Source of the DNA: JBHOQX01 sp042408595
GTDB lineage: Bacteria; Chloroflexota; Chloroflexia; Chloroflexales; Roseiflexaceae
Reading direction: 5' to 3'
Length of the DNA: 57,003 nucleotides
Assembly (NCBI GenBank): GCA_042408595.1
Contig: JBHOQX010000046.1
Coordinates: 1 to 57,003 of the forward strand
Shown: positions 17,177-25,515 of the stretch, in pieces
Position numbering within the stretch: the first letter of the stretch is position 1
Layout of the letters: every line of letters begins with the position of its first letter
Made by a program: the position numbers and the translations under genes
The notes under the pieces: model-generated
Databases searched by the model: none
What the model was told of the DNA's origin: nothing
Seen by the model: the letters and a program-made list of their open reading frames with translations, nothing else

Positions 17177-18454
17177 ATGCGCACCGCCGACACTACCGAA
17201 TCCCCGACGCCGCCCGCTCCCGCGGCGGAGCACCACGACCCATACGCAGCCCTTCGCTTCCGCGACTTCCGCCTGCTGCTCGCCGGCACCTTTCTCGCCG
17301 TCGTCGGCGAGCAGATGCTCGGCGTGGCGATCGGCTGGGAGCTGTACAACCGCACAAACGCGCCGTTGGCGCTCGGTCTTGTCGGTCTGGTGCAGGTGCT
17401 GCCGGTTATCCTGCTAGCGCTGCCGGCCGGCCACATGGTTGATCGACTCGACCGCAAGCGGATCATCGTCGCGGCGATGCTGCTCCTCGGGCTATGCGCG
17501 CTGGGGCTGGCGTGGTTGTCGATCACCGCCGGGTCGCTCGTGCTGGTCTACACCTGCCTGCTGCTGATCGGCATAGCGCGCTCGTTCCAGAGCCCGGCCG
17601 CGGCGTCGCTGACCGCACAGGTCGTGCCGAGCGAGCACTTCAGCAGCGCCGCGACATGGGAGAGCAGCTCGTGGCAGGCGGCCTCGATCATCGGGCCGGC
17701 GCTCGGTGGGCTGGTGATCGCCCTGAACGGGGCGGCGGCGCCGGTGTACGCCGCCGTCGCCGGCATCATGCTGCTTGTCGCCCTGCTGCTCGGCCTCATG
17801 CGCCCCCGCCCCATGGCGCGCTCCGGCGAGGAGTTGACTCTGGATTCGCTGCTGGCCGGAGCGAAGTTCATCTGGAACACAAAAGTCATTCTGGCGTCGA
17901 TCACGCTCGATATGTTCGCCGTGCTGCTCGGCGGGGCCACGGCGCTGCTCCCGATCTTTGCGCGCGACATCTTGGGCGTCGGCGCCGCGGGCTTGGGCTG
18001 GCTGCGCGCCGCCCCGGCGATCGGCGCGGTGCTGGCCGCGCTGACGCTCGCCCACCTGCCGCCGTTCCGGCGCGCCGGGCGCACCTTGCTGTTGGTGGTG
18101 GCCGGCTTCGGTCTGGCGACGATCGTCTTCGGGCTGTCCCGCAGTTTCGTGCTGTCGCTGGCGATGCTGGCCCTGCTGGGCGCGCTCGACAATGTGAGTG
18201 TCGTCATCCGCAGCACGCTGCTCCTCACCCGCACGCCGGACGCGCTGCGCGGACGTGTCAACGCGGTGCATTCTGCGTTCATCGGGATATCGAACGAGCT
18301 GGGGGCGTTCGAGTCGGGCGTGGCGGCCGCCTTGCTCGGCACGGTCGGGGCGGTCGTCGTCGGCGGGATCGGGACGCTGCTGGTGGTCGGGGTAGTGGCG
18401 CTGATCTGGCCGGAGGTGCGGCGGCTGGGCAGATTGAACCCGGCAGAGGGGTAG
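17177..18454 (+). CDS. MFS transporter, EntS/MFS_3-like
   Basis: 425 residues with about 11-12 membrane helices. The cytoplasmic motif A loop GHMVDRLDRKRIIV after helix 2 is clear. The overall pattern (FRLLLAGTFLAVVGEQMLGVAIGWELY; TPDALRGRVNAVHSAF) matches the MFS_3 group that includes enterobactin exporters and macrolide efflux proteins. It probably exports a small molecule by proton antiport; the substrate is unknown. ATG 17177 directly follows TACACT, so the true leader is unclear. It converges on the second hybrid kinase with a 12-base gap. Confidence 0.9.
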   Translation: MRTADTTESPTPPAPAAEHHDPYAALRFRDFRLLLAGTFLAVVGEQMLGVAIGWELYNRTNAPLALGLVGLVQVLPVILLALPAGHMVDRLDRKRIIVAAMLLLGLCALGLAWLSITAGSLVLVYTCLLLIGIARSFQSPAAASLTAQVVPSEHFSSAATWESSSWQAASIIGPALGGLVIALNGAAAPVYAAVAGIMLLVALLLGLMRPRPMARSGEELTLDSLLAGAKFIWNTKVILASITLDMFAVLLGGATALLPIFARDILGVGAAGLGWLRAAPAIGAVLAALTLAHLPPFRRAGRTLLLVVAGFGLATIVFGLSRSFVLSLAMLALLGALDNVSVVIRSTLLLTRTPDALRGRVNAVHSAFIGISNELGAFESGVAAALLGTVGAVVVGGIGTLLVVGVVALIWPEVRRLGRLNPAEG

Positions 18455-18466
18455 GCATGGAGCCAA

Positions 18467-20800
18467 TCACCCCTGCCCGACCGCGCTGGCGGCCGGCGGG
18501 CGGGCCACGCGAGCGATCAGGTTCAGCGCTTCGTCCACGGTAAACGGCTTGTAGAGGATGCCGCGCACCCCGGCGCGCACCAACGGCTCGAGTTGCTGTG
18601 GCTCGGCATGCCCGGTGATGATCAACACCGGGGCGTCCGGGTAACGTTGCTGGAAGCGCTCGACGACCGGGAGCACACCACCCGGCAGGATGACATCGGT
18701 GATCAGCAGATCGAACGGCTCCTGCGCCATGCGTGCCAGCGCAGCGGCCGCGCTGGTCTCGGCCCGGGCCTCCAGACCGCGTTCCTCCAGCAGCCGCGCC
18801 AGCGATCCGGCGACGGCGGGGTCATCATCCACCAGCAGGAGACGCAACCGCGGCAGGTGCTCCGCGGCGGTCGCTGCGTGCGCGAGGGCGGCCTGCTTGC
18901 GGCGGATGGGCAGCCGGATGGTCATAGTCGTGCCGCCGCCGACACGGCTGGCGACGCTCATCGTCCCGCCGTGCTGCTCGATGATCCCGTAGCTGATCGC
19001 CAGGCCCAGGCCCGTGCCGGCGACCGTGCTTCCATTCCGCGCGCCCTTTGTCGTGACGAACGGCTGAAAAATCTGGTCGATCAGGTGCTCCGGGATGCCG
19101 CAGCCCGTGTCGCTCACCGCCAGGATCAACTCGCCGTCGCGCGCCTCAAGCTCGATCGTGATCGTCCCGCCGCCTTGGTCGCGCATCGCGTCGCGGGCGT
19201 TGGTCAGCAGGTTCAGCAGCACCTGCGCAAGCTGGCCGGCATCCCCCATCGTCGGCGGAACAGGCGCGAGCCGGCGCACGATCGCGATATTCTCTTTAGC
19301 CAGCTCACGTTCGACCAGAGCGACCGTCTCCTGGACAACATCGCTCAGCAGGAAGATCGCCTCTTGCGAGTCGCTGCGGCGGGCGAAGGTGAGGAGCCCA
19401 CTGGTGATGCTCCGCCCACGCAGACAGGCGCGCACTGCGACATCCAGCGCCTCGTTCTTCTCGGCCACGTCGTCGCTGGTCAACCCAAGCTGGGCATAGC
19501 CGAGGATGCCGGCCAGGAGATTGTTGAACTCGTGGCCGATGCCGGCGGCGAAGGTGCCGAGCGCCGCCAGTTTGGAGGAGCGCACCAGCTCCTCCTGGCG
19601 GACGCGCAGCTCGCTAAAGATGCGCGCATGCTCCACCGCCAGGGCAGCCTGCGCAGCGAAGGCCCGCAGCGCCCGCCGGTCGTCGTCCGAAAGCTCCACA
19701 GCGCGCTGAAAGCCGAGGCAGATCGCGCCGAGCACCCGTTCATCGCTCGCCAGCGGGATGATGACCAGCGTGTGCCACGGCGGGGCCGCCATCGGGTGAA
19801 AGCGCCGAACGTGCGCTCCCTCGACCGTGCAAATCGCCGGGTTGGTGAGCGCCGCGCGGTAGGCCTGCGCGTCCCACGCGAACCCTGGTGGCAGGTGCGC
19901 GCGGGCCACGACGGTTGGAGCAGGTTCGTCAAGCAAGATCACCCAGCGCGCCGGGGCTTCGAGCAGCGCGGCGAGCTGCGCGCCGACGATCTCCAACAGC
20001 GGGGCGGGGTCGCTCGCGCCGATCAGCGCCGTCGCCGAGGTTTGCAGGTGCGAGAGGGTGCGGGCGAGGCGACGCGCCTCTTCGGCCAACTCGCGACTGC
20101 GGCGGCTCTCAGCCTGCCAGGCCGCGACCGCCTGGAACGAGCGCCGTGCCATGAGGAGCGGCAGGATGCCAAGCACGGCCAGCCACAGGTCGATTGTCCA
20201 TAGAGCGGCGATCATCGCCCCGATCGGCGCGGTGACCAGGTGGACCCAGCGGACGGTGCTCAGACTCACCCGGTAGACCTCGCCCAGAGGCTGCCCGGTG
20301 GCAAGTGCGATGACGGTCGCAACCAGGAGGGTATTGCTCAGATAGTAGGTGATCAGCACCAAGAAAAAGGCTGCAATGCCGCGCGCCCCGCTATAGGGCA
20401 CGGCGTCGTGGGAGGCGAGCAGGGAGTAGACCGACAGCATCAACAGATAGGTGATGGTGCGGGCCGCGATATTGAAGAGCGTGCGGTACCAGGGGCGCCG
20501 GTGTAGCAGATCGACGAGTGCGTTGCCAAGGATAATGGCGAACACGCCGCTCATCCCGCCGATGGGGACGAGAAAGATCAGGACGGTATCAGCAACCGTC
20601 ATCACCAAGGGCCGGCCGTCACCAAATTCGAACTCGACCTCGAAGTAGTCCGCCAGTGCGAAGAAAAGCGCCCACAAGGGGACAAACCCCCATACGCTGG
20701 CCATGGGGAGGGCCATGGTCAGTCCCACCACCACAAGCGCGCCAGCGGCGAGCCAGACAGCGTACAGATAGTATCGGGCGGCAGCCGGAAGGGCGTTCAT
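18467..20800 (-). CDS. Membrane hybrid histidine kinase with GAF domain and receiver
   Basis: 777 residues. The N-terminal integral membrane sensor (about residues 10-205, six to eight helices) resembles MASE-type modules. A GAF domain (about 245-390) follows, then HisKA (phospho-His in GIGHEFNNLLAGILGY), HATPase_c (NLLTNARDAM, DTGCGIPEHLIDQIF, GTGLGLAISYGI) and a C-terminal receiver (LLLVDDDPAV, LLITDVILPG, KPF). It is the second hybrid kinase in 13 kb and differs from the first in using GAF rather than PAS. GAGGAT lies before ATG 20800, and an extended -10 element (20869-20877) probably drives it. Confidence 0.92.
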   Translation of the reverse strand: MNALPAAARYYLYAVWLAAGALVVVGLTMALPMASVWGFVPLWALFFALADYFEVEFEFGDGRPLVMTVADTVLIFLVPIGGMSGVFAIILGNALVDLLHRRPWYRTLFNIAARTITYLLMLSVYSLLASHDAVPYSGARGIAAFFLVLITYYLSNTLLVATVIALATGQPLGEVYRVSLSTVRWVHLVTAPIGAMIAALWTIDLWLAVLGILPLLMARRSFQAVAAWQAESRRSRELAEEARRLARTLSHLQTSATALIGASDPAPLLEIVGAQLAALLEAPARWVILLDEPAPTVVARAHLPPGFAWDAQAYRAALTNPAICTVEGAHVRRFHPMAAPPWHTLVIIPLASDERVLGAICLGFQRAVELSDDDRRALRAFAAQAALAVEHARIFSELRVRQEELVRSSKLAALGTFAAGIGHEFNNLLAGILGYAQLGLTSDDVAEKNEALDVAVRACLRGRSITSGLLTFARRSDSQEAIFLLSDVVQETVALVERELAKENIAIVRRLAPVPPTMGDAGQLAQVLLNLLTNARDAMRDQGGGTITIELEARDGELILAVSDTGCGIPEHLIDQIFQPFVTTKGARNGSTVAGTGLGLAISYGIIEQHGGTMSVASRVGGGTTMTIRLPIRRKQAALAHAATAAEHLPRLRLLLVDDDPAVAGSLARLLEERGLEARAETSAAAALARMAQEPFDLLITDVILPGGVLPVVERFQQRYPDAPVLIITGHAEPQQLEPLVRAGVRGILYKPFTVDEALNLIARVARPPAASAVGQG

Positions 20801-20868
20801 AGCATCCTCATAGCCGAGGGTTCCCCGGCAGCAGTGGCCGGCGCTACTGCGCGACGTGGCGCGTCTCT

Positions 20869-20877
20869 AGCATACCA
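20869..20877 (-). promoter_or_regulatory. Extended -10 promoter for the GAF hybrid kinase
   Basis: The minus strand reads TGGTATGCT (20877-20869), a TGn-TATnnT extended -10. No good -35 is present. Transcription would start near 20862, about 60 bases before ATG 20800. Confidence 0.5.
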
Positions 20878-21042
20878 CGGCGGCGCTTCGCGCATGGTCG
20901 GGGCGGCTACGCGGGCCTTGAGCTCCGCCGGGTCTACCGCCACACCCGATACAAACGGTGACAGACGTCCTCTCAGACATATGCCAATCACGAGAAGGTG
21001 CATCCGCCAGCATCCCACATGATCGCCTGGCGAGAACGAGAA
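20878..21042. other. Spacer without recognisable gene
   Basis: Together with 20801-20877 this is the 311-base gap between the kinase and the microprotein gene. Apart from the kinase promoter and the terminator at 21043-21068, no coding signal is visible on either strand. Confidence 0.5.
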
Positions 21043-21068
21043 AGCAGGAAGGATCGCTCCTTCCTGCT
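21043..21068 (-). terminator. Intrinsic terminator of the microprotein unit
   Basis: A perfect 11-bp stem (AGCAGGAAGGA, 21043-21053, with TCCTTCCTGCT, 21058-21068) and a four-base loop lie 44 bases beyond the microprotein stop. Read on the minus strand the stem is followed by TTCTCGTTCT, moderately U-rich. Confidence 0.7.
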
Positions 21069-21111
21069 TCCGAATCAACAGCTCCCGTGCTCAGCGCCTA
21101 GTCACACCCGA

Positions 21112-21213
21112 CTAGTTCCACTTGGCGTCGGCGCCAGCCGCCAGGATGAACGAGGAGATAGCCCCCAGGACGATCGCAACCTTCCAGTAGGCTCGCATGA
21201 TCTGCCACTTCAT
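21112..21213 (-). CDS. 33-residue single-pass membrane microprotein
   Basis: The sequence starts MKWQIMRAYWKVAIVLGAIS and ends FILAAGADAKWN. A short amphipathic, Trp/Lys-rich head precedes one membrane-spanning helix (about residues 11-27). AAAGGGGT lies 5-12 bases upstream of ATG 21213. The gene is isolated, with a candidate promoter at 21341-21369 and an intrinsic terminator at 21043-21068, so it is a monocistronic unit with a leader of about 120 bases. Function is unknown; small proteins of this shape often bind and modulate membrane complexes. Coding status rests on SD, composition and flanking signals, not on a recognised family. Confidence 0.6.
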   Translation of the reverse strand: MKWQIMRAYWKVAIVLGAISSFILAAGADAKWN

Positions 21214-21340
21214 CGGAGACCCCTTTCTTCGCTGTTGGAAGATAGTTAACTGGTTGTTCCGCAGGGCCCCCTCCGCTCCGCTTCGGGCTACCGCCCGGTG
21301 TACCAGCTTCGGCGCCGCCAGGAGCTGTCGATCCGGTCCG

Positions 21341-21369
21341 CTTATACCATATTTTGACAAATCGCGCAA
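21341..21369 (-). promoter_or_regulatory. Candidate promoter for the microprotein gene
   Basis: On the minus strand TTGCGC (21369-21364) and TATAAG (21346-21341) are 17 bases apart, in an AT-rich pocket of an otherwise GC-rich spacer. Confidence 0.5.
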
Positions 21370-21470
21370 GTGTCTCTCCCTGAGAGGTTGGCGGCAACAT
21401 CCCCACGGGGAAGTGAGGACGGTCGGCCCGCGAGAGCGATCCTGGCCGCCGGCCGCGCGGCGGAAACCTA

Positions 21471-21516
21471 TTGGAAAGCTGCGCCTTCCAAACCTCCCCG
21501 TCTCAGACAGCTTCTT
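21471..21516 (-). repeat. Dispersed palindromic element, copy A
   Basis: Read on the minus strand this contains GAAGCTGTCTGAGACGGGGA followed by GGT, which matches copy B at 32237-32334 except for two adjacent bases across a 19-base core. An inner hairpin TTGGAA (21471-21476) / TTCCAA (21486-21491) follows the core. The rest of 21214-21688, a 475-base gap, shows only the microprotein leader and promoter. Confidence 0.7.
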
Positions 21517-21688
21517 CCAGCCTGTGTAGAGGTTCGGCTTTGGCGGCGAGCGCGAGCGCCACCCGATTGATGCTCCCTCTCGGCTTTCAAGGTGCTGCGG
21601 ACCGTAACACTCACCGTATGCTAGAGCGAACCGGCCTGCCACGGCCATCCAGTTCTGCGGCGATTTCGAAGCAGTTCGGTTGCAGCGG

Positions 21689-22354
21689 CTACGGCGCGGC
21701 GCGCTGGGTCACGCTGAGGAAGAATGGCAGGCGGCGGTTCATCGCGTCCAGCACGGCGCGCACCGCCGAGGACAGCGGGTCGTCACGCACGATGCTCACG
21801 CCGAGCAGCGTCTCCAGCCCCTCGTCGGTAGTCAGCGCCAGATGCGCCAGGCAGATATCCATGCCGTTGAACGGCTGGGTCGTGACGGCTTCGAGATGGA
21901 CATGGCCGCGCGGCTGCACAAACTGGTTGAGCGCATGCACCGCGGCATAGCCGGCGAGCGTCTCGATCGGGCGCGCTTCTGTGGTCCGCCCACTGCCAAT
22001 CCCCTGGACCTGCCAGCCGCCGAGCCCGAGGGTCACGCTCACCTGTGTACGCCCGTCATCCTGGTTCAACTGAATCCCACGCAGCAGGACGCGGGCGGGC
22101 GGCGGCTGAATCGCCGCCTCGGAGATCTGCACCAGGCTAATCTTGCGGTGATCGACCCGCACGCCGCCGCGCACGTACAGGATGGATTCGACATCGCGCA
22201 CCATCTGCTTGGCGCTCCGCCCGGGTGAGGCGACGACATGCACCTCTTCGATCTGCCCGCCTTCATCACCTACCACCCGCACGGCGAGCACGCCGCGCAC
22301 CTGCCCAACGAGCTTTTCGAGCGCCTGCCCGTCGGGCGCGACCCCTTCGTTCAT
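21689..22354 (-). CDS. Conserved-looking hypothetical protein
   Basis: 221 residues, soluble, no signal peptide. The N-terminal 90 residues read like an ACT/ferredoxin-type alpha-beta fold (VRGVLAVRVVGDEGGQIEEVHVVASPGRSAKQMVRDVESIL). The rest is beta-rich with repeated V/L alternation and ends in LDAMNRRLPFFLSVTQRAAP. ATG 22354 is preceded by AGGAG; a longer in-frame start at 22507 runs into the DUF5317 gene and is rejected. It sits 61 bases downstream of the DUF5317 gene in the same direction. I do not recognise the family. Confidence 0.75.
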   Translation of the reverse strand: MNEGVAPDGQALEKLVGQVRGVLAVRVVGDEGGQIEEVHVVASPGRSAKQMVRDVESILYVRGGVRVDHRKISLVQISEAAIQPPPARVLLRGIQLNQDDGRTQVSVTLGLGGWQVQGIGSGRTTEARPIETLAGYAAVHALNQFVQPRGHVHLEAVTTQPFNGMDICLAHLALTTDEGLETLLGVSIVRDDPLSSAVRAVLDAMNRRLPFFLSVTQRAAP

Positions 22355-22415
22355 GGCAGCACTCCTGTCGCTTGATATCGGTTCGCCGCCGCATTTCCGG
22401 ACTAGCCGCCCATGT

Positions 22416-23009
22416 TCATGGTGCATTGGCCGGCGGCGCGGCGACGGCTTCGGCCGGCGCCTGCGGGCGGCGCAGCAATGTTTTCCAACACAGGAGCGCG
22501 GCCCCAAGCTCGATCAACACGTCGCCGATGCTGTACACATTTGCCAGCGGCACCCAGGCCGGCAGCGGCAGAATATCCGTCAGCAGCCAGAGGCGCACGC
22601 CTTCGCCAGCCGCGATCGAATTGTTGTAGACCGCCGACCCATCGGCCCCGTAGGCGGCGGCGCGCCCGGCGAACGCCACCGCGCGCGGATCGGCCGGCAT
22701 GTAGCCGCCGTTGGCGATGATCGCCAGCGTGTTGAGCGCCAGGCCGACGCCCATGAGCGTCATCCCGGGGATGTGGCGGTTCAGCAGCACCCAGCCGACC
22801 AGCAGGAGCATGGAGAGGACGTACAGAGAGGGGACGGCGACGGTGATCAGCGGCGCGGCGGTGAACGGCGTGAAAAGGAGCAGTTGCAGGCCAAGGCCGG
22901 CCAGCGCCAGCGCCGGCCAGCGGAGGCGCAGTGTCGTGAAATTGTGCAGCGAGCCGCCTCGGAGCAGCGCGGCGACCACCACCAGAACGATGATCAGAAG
23001 CCGTAACAC
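22416..23009 (-). CDS. DUF5317-family membrane protein
   Basis: 197 residues, about five or six membrane helices. The N-terminus (VLRLLIIVLVVVAALLRGGS) and the motif ANGGYMPAD with a later LLTDILPLPAW are typical of DUF5317, common in Chloroflexota and Firmicutes. Function is unknown. The start is GTG 23009 after AGGAGAGGGGC; upstream in-frame ATGs give a hydrophilic extension not expected for the family. A TACAAT (minus strand, 23117-23112) may be its -10. Confidence 0.85.
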   Translation of the reverse strand: MLRLLIIVLVVVAALLRGGSLHNFTTLRLRWPALALAGLGLQLLLFTPFTAAPLITVAVPSLYVLSMLLLVGWVLLNRHIPGMTLMGVGLALNTLAIIANGGYMPADPRAVAFAGRAAAYGADGSAVYNNSIAAGEGVRLWLLTDILPLPAWVPLANVYSIGDVLIELGAALLCWKTLLRRPQAPAEAVAAPPANAP

Positions 23010-23162
23010 GCCCCTCTCCTTCACGCCTGTCTGATGCCGTCGATCAAGGCGGGCGGAGTGCGCAGACCCGCATCCAGCGACGGGAGCGCGCCCCGCACCG
23101 ACTGCCGAACTATTGTACATGATTTTTTAACGACCGCTGCGGCGCGCGGCGCCCGGCCCGCG

Positions 23163-23615
23163 CTAGCGGACCTCGACGATCATCTCGATCTCGACCGCGT
23201 AGTTGTACGGAATGGTAATGCCGACCGCACTGCGCGCGTGGCGGCCCGCCTCGCCGAAGACCTCCAGCAGCAGGTCGCTACAGCCGTGGATGACGCCGGG
23301 GGTATCGTCGAAGCCGGGCGCGACATTCACCATGCCGAGCACTTTCACCACCCGCGCCACCGTGTCGAGCGAGCCGGAGAGCGACTTGATCGCCCGCAGG
23401 CAGCCCAACGCGCAGAGCCGCGCCGCTTCGTAGCCTTGCTCGACCGTCAGGTCCGTGCCGAGTTTACCCTTGATCTCGCGACCATTCCAGCTCGACACCT
23501 GGCCGGAGGTATAGATCAGGGCGCCCGTCCGCACGGCGCAGACAAATCGCCCGGTGTCCAGTTCCACCGGCTCGATGCTGTAGCCAAGCTCGCGCAGGCG
23601 TTCCTCGTATGACAT
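23163..23615 (-). CDS. RidA/YjgF family protein (reactive imine deaminase-like)
   Basis: 150 residues, the longer RidA subfamily. Members trimerize and hydrolyse reactive enamine/imine intermediates from PLP enzymes. Motifs seen are GALIYTSGQVS, the GCLRAIKSLSGSLD helix, and NVAPGFDDTPGVIHGCSDLLLEVFGEAGRHARSAVG (in segments), ending VEIEMIVEVR. The catalytic Arg typical of true RidA (xxGRxSR) is replaced here by a GRHARSAVG arrangement, so activity is plausible but unproven. AAGGAGGAG precedes ATG 23615. Confidence 0.9.
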   Translation of the reverse strand: MSYEERLRELGYSIEPVELDTGRFVCAVRTGALIYTSGQVSSWNGREIKGKLGTDLTVEQGYEAARLCALGCLRAIKSLSGSLDTVARVVKVLGMVNVAPGFDDTPGVIHGCSDLLLEVFGEAGRHARSAVGITIPYNYAVEIEMIVEVR

Positions 23616-23741
23616 CAGCACGCTCCTCCTTGAAGCTAGACGGTCGGTCGCCAGCGCCACGCCAGGCCGGCGCACCATTATCGCATGCACCACCGCACGC
23701 CACGGCGCGTCAGCCGCACGGAGCACCTGGAGCCTAGCGCT

Positions 23742-23851
23742 GGGTCGCTTATCGTTGCGGGCCGATGGCTCGTGCTGAGGGTCGGGCCGCATCCCAAGCG
23801 CGATCCAGACCGGCGGGTCGCTTATCGTTGCGGGCCGATGGCTCGTGCTGA
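23742..23851. repeat. Two perfect 37-bp direct repeats separated by 36 bp
   Basis: Copies at 23742-23778 and 23815-23851 are identical over 37 bases (beginning GGGTCGCTTATCG, ending GCTCGTGCTGA). The intervening 36 bases are unrelated. The geometry resembles a one-spacer CRISPR, but the unit has little dyad symmetry and no cas gene is near. A tandem duplication is as likely. Confidence 0.8.
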
Positions 23852-24095
23852 AGGAGGCAGCATAGTGTGCATGCCTGAACGATTGAATCGCATCGGCATG
23901 CGGTCTCTGCCATCTGCAATCAACAATCTGCAATGGCACCAAGAAGGCCGGCCAGGGGGCTTCGCTCGCCACCCCTGGCGAAGAGAAGCGTTGTTGTGGC
24001 TCTCGACACCGGAGACGCACAAGATCGCTCGCGACGTTTTGGGTGTACAATGGAGTGGTAACTGCGAACCGGCACTGTACAAGGAAGCATGGGTT
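23852..24095. other. Spacer with short inverted words before bcp
   Basis: GCATGCC (23869-23875) pairs with GGCATGC (23895-23901), and the word ATCTGCAAT recurs nearby (CCATCTGCAATCAACAATCTGCAATGG, given here only as a description of about 23908-23934). TACAAT at 24046-24051 is a candidate -10 for bcp. No gene is visible in 23616-24095. Confidence 0.5.
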
Positions 24096-24566
24096 ATGAC
24101 CAGCGGTGCACCTACCGTCGGCACGATGGCCCCCGACTTCGAGGCGACGACCGACAGCGGCGAGCGGGTGAAGCTGTCCGATTTTCGCGGCAAGCGGGTG
24201 GTCCTGTATTTTTATCCGAAGGATGACACGCCCGGCTGCACGACGCAGGCCTGCGGTTTCCGTGACCGATATCCGGTGATCGAAGAGAAGAATGCGGTCG
24301 TGCTGGGCGTCAGCCCGGACGGCCAGAAATCGCACCAGAAGTTCCGCACCAAGTACAACCTGCCGTTCACCCTGCTGGTGGACGAAGACCATGCGATCGC
24401 CGAAGCCTATGGCGTCTGGGGGCAGAAGACATTCATGGGCAAGAAGTTCATGGGCGTCGTCCGCAGCCATTTCGTGATCGATGAGGAGGGGCGGATCGTC
24501 CAGGCCGAGGTGAACGTCAAGCCGACCGACAGCGTCGAGCGGGCGCTCGCGGCGCTTTCCGGCTGA
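24096..24566 (+). CDS. bcp: Thiol peroxiredoxin, Bcp/PrxQ family
   Basis: 156 residues, the normal length. Reduces H2O2 and organic hydroperoxides with thioredoxin. The peroxidatic Cys48 (DDTPGCTTQAC) and the putative resolving Cys53 are both present, with the partner Thr and Arg (RSHFVID) of the Prx fold. ATG 24096 has AAGGAA at 24081-24086; an overlapping ATG at 24089 is out of frame. Monocistronic, divergent from RidA. Confidence 0.95.
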   Translation: MTSGAPTVGTMAPDFEATTDSGERVKLSDFRGKRVVLYFYPKDDTPGCTTQACGFRDRYPVIEEKNAVVLGVSPDGQKSHQKFRTKYNLPFTLLVDEDHAIAEAYGVWGQKTFMGKKFMGVVRSHFVIDEEGRIVQAEVNVKPTDSVERALAALSG

Positions 24567-24722
24567 CGAACCAGCGTCAAATCGGGGGAATGCTCGCGTG
24601 CCCGAGGAGTCTGGGTCCCACGGCCGGCCGCGAGCGCCATCGCACGCGCCAGCGGCGTGGGCAGGGCTGGGGATCAGGGTGATCCGGGTCCCTCCCCTGC
24701 TTCCGCGCCGCTGCTGCCTGGC

Positions 24723-25073
24723 TCACGCCGCACCGGGCGCCGCCGCAAGCAAGGCGGCAGCGGCGCGCTGCAGTTCGCGCAGGCGATTCTTGATCACATC
24801 CCAGATGATCGGAAGGCTCACGCCGAAATATGCATGTGACAGGATATCGCGCAGCCCGGTAATCTTGCGCCACTCGATCTAGGGCGCAAGCGAGCGTTGC
24901 TCCAGCGGAATGTGTTTCACGGCCTCGCCGACGATTTCAAAGTTGCGCACGACAGCATCGATACGCATCTTGTCGCCGCTGAACGCTGCAAAATCGAGGC
25001 CGCGTGTGTAGCGCTCGATCTTGGCGGTCGCTTTCAACATCTCCTCAAGATAGAGGCGATAGTCCCTCGACAT
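24723..25073 (-). pseudogene. hepT-like (DUF86/HEPN) toxin, one amber interruption
   Basis: Reading through TAG at 24881-24879 (codon 65) gives a 116-residue HEPN protein: MSRDYRLYLEEMLKAT ... then IEWRKITGLRDILSHAYFGV. The RNase-type RX4H motif (RDILSH) and following Tyr are intact but lie after the stop. HepT is an RNase toxin controlled by MntA. Its ATG lies inside the end of mntA, the usual overlap. As written only 64 residues would be made, lacking the active site. Confidence 0.8.
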
Positions 25074-25371
25074 AGGCGACCTCGCTCAAGATGATCGGGC
25101 GCAGCCGTGGTTTGCGCGTATCGACAAGCACGCGGTTGATCGCGCACCCAAACGTATCCTCGAGCCAGATTTTAAGGTCCATGTAGCTGTCGAGCGATGG
25201 ATGCATCAAATCCACCACAATATCCATGTCGCTATTCGGCCGGGCAGTGCCGAGCCGATATGATCCAAATAACCCGATCGACCGAACACCCGCCGCCTCC
25301 AGGCGCGCCCGGTTCTACGACAGCACGGCGAGCACGTCGGCAACTGACCATGGTTTGGTGCGAGCGTTCAT
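25045..25371 (-). pseudogene. mntA-like nucleotidyltransferase antitoxin, one amber interruption
   Basis: From ATG 25371 the frame is open except for TAG at 25317-25315 (codon 19). The MNT signature GSX10DXD (GSYRLGTARPNSDMD) is intact, followed by DLKIWLEDTFGCAINRVLVD. MntA-type enzymes polyadenylylate HepT to neutralize it. A restart at the internal ATG 25227 would lose the GS half of the active site. Both halves of the module are therefore broken in the same way. Confidence 0.8.
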
Positions 25372-25515
25372 CTCTCGATATGATGGGCGACTGATTGGAT
25401 AGCGTTCTGGCGACAGAGTCGCCAGTCAAAACCATAGTACGACCGCGCAAAAGCGCCAACCTCGTGCGGTATGGGGCTGTGTGCCATCCACATTGGTGAC
25501 AGTTGGAGACAACGG

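Noticed and set aside
18593..20203. A 536-codon plus-strand frame inside the GAF hybrid kinase
   Set aside because: The minus-strand kinase has every expected motif; the opposite frame is Arg/Gly/Ala-rich shadow sequence.
22355..22507. Longer N-terminus for the hypothetical protein at 21689-22354
   Set aside because: The extension overlaps the DUF5317 gene, is Arg/Cys-rich and lacks an SD, while AGGAG precedes ATG 22354.
23742..23851. CRISPR array
   Set aside because: Only two repeats, weak dyad symmetry, no cas genes and no leader; reported as a direct repeat instead.
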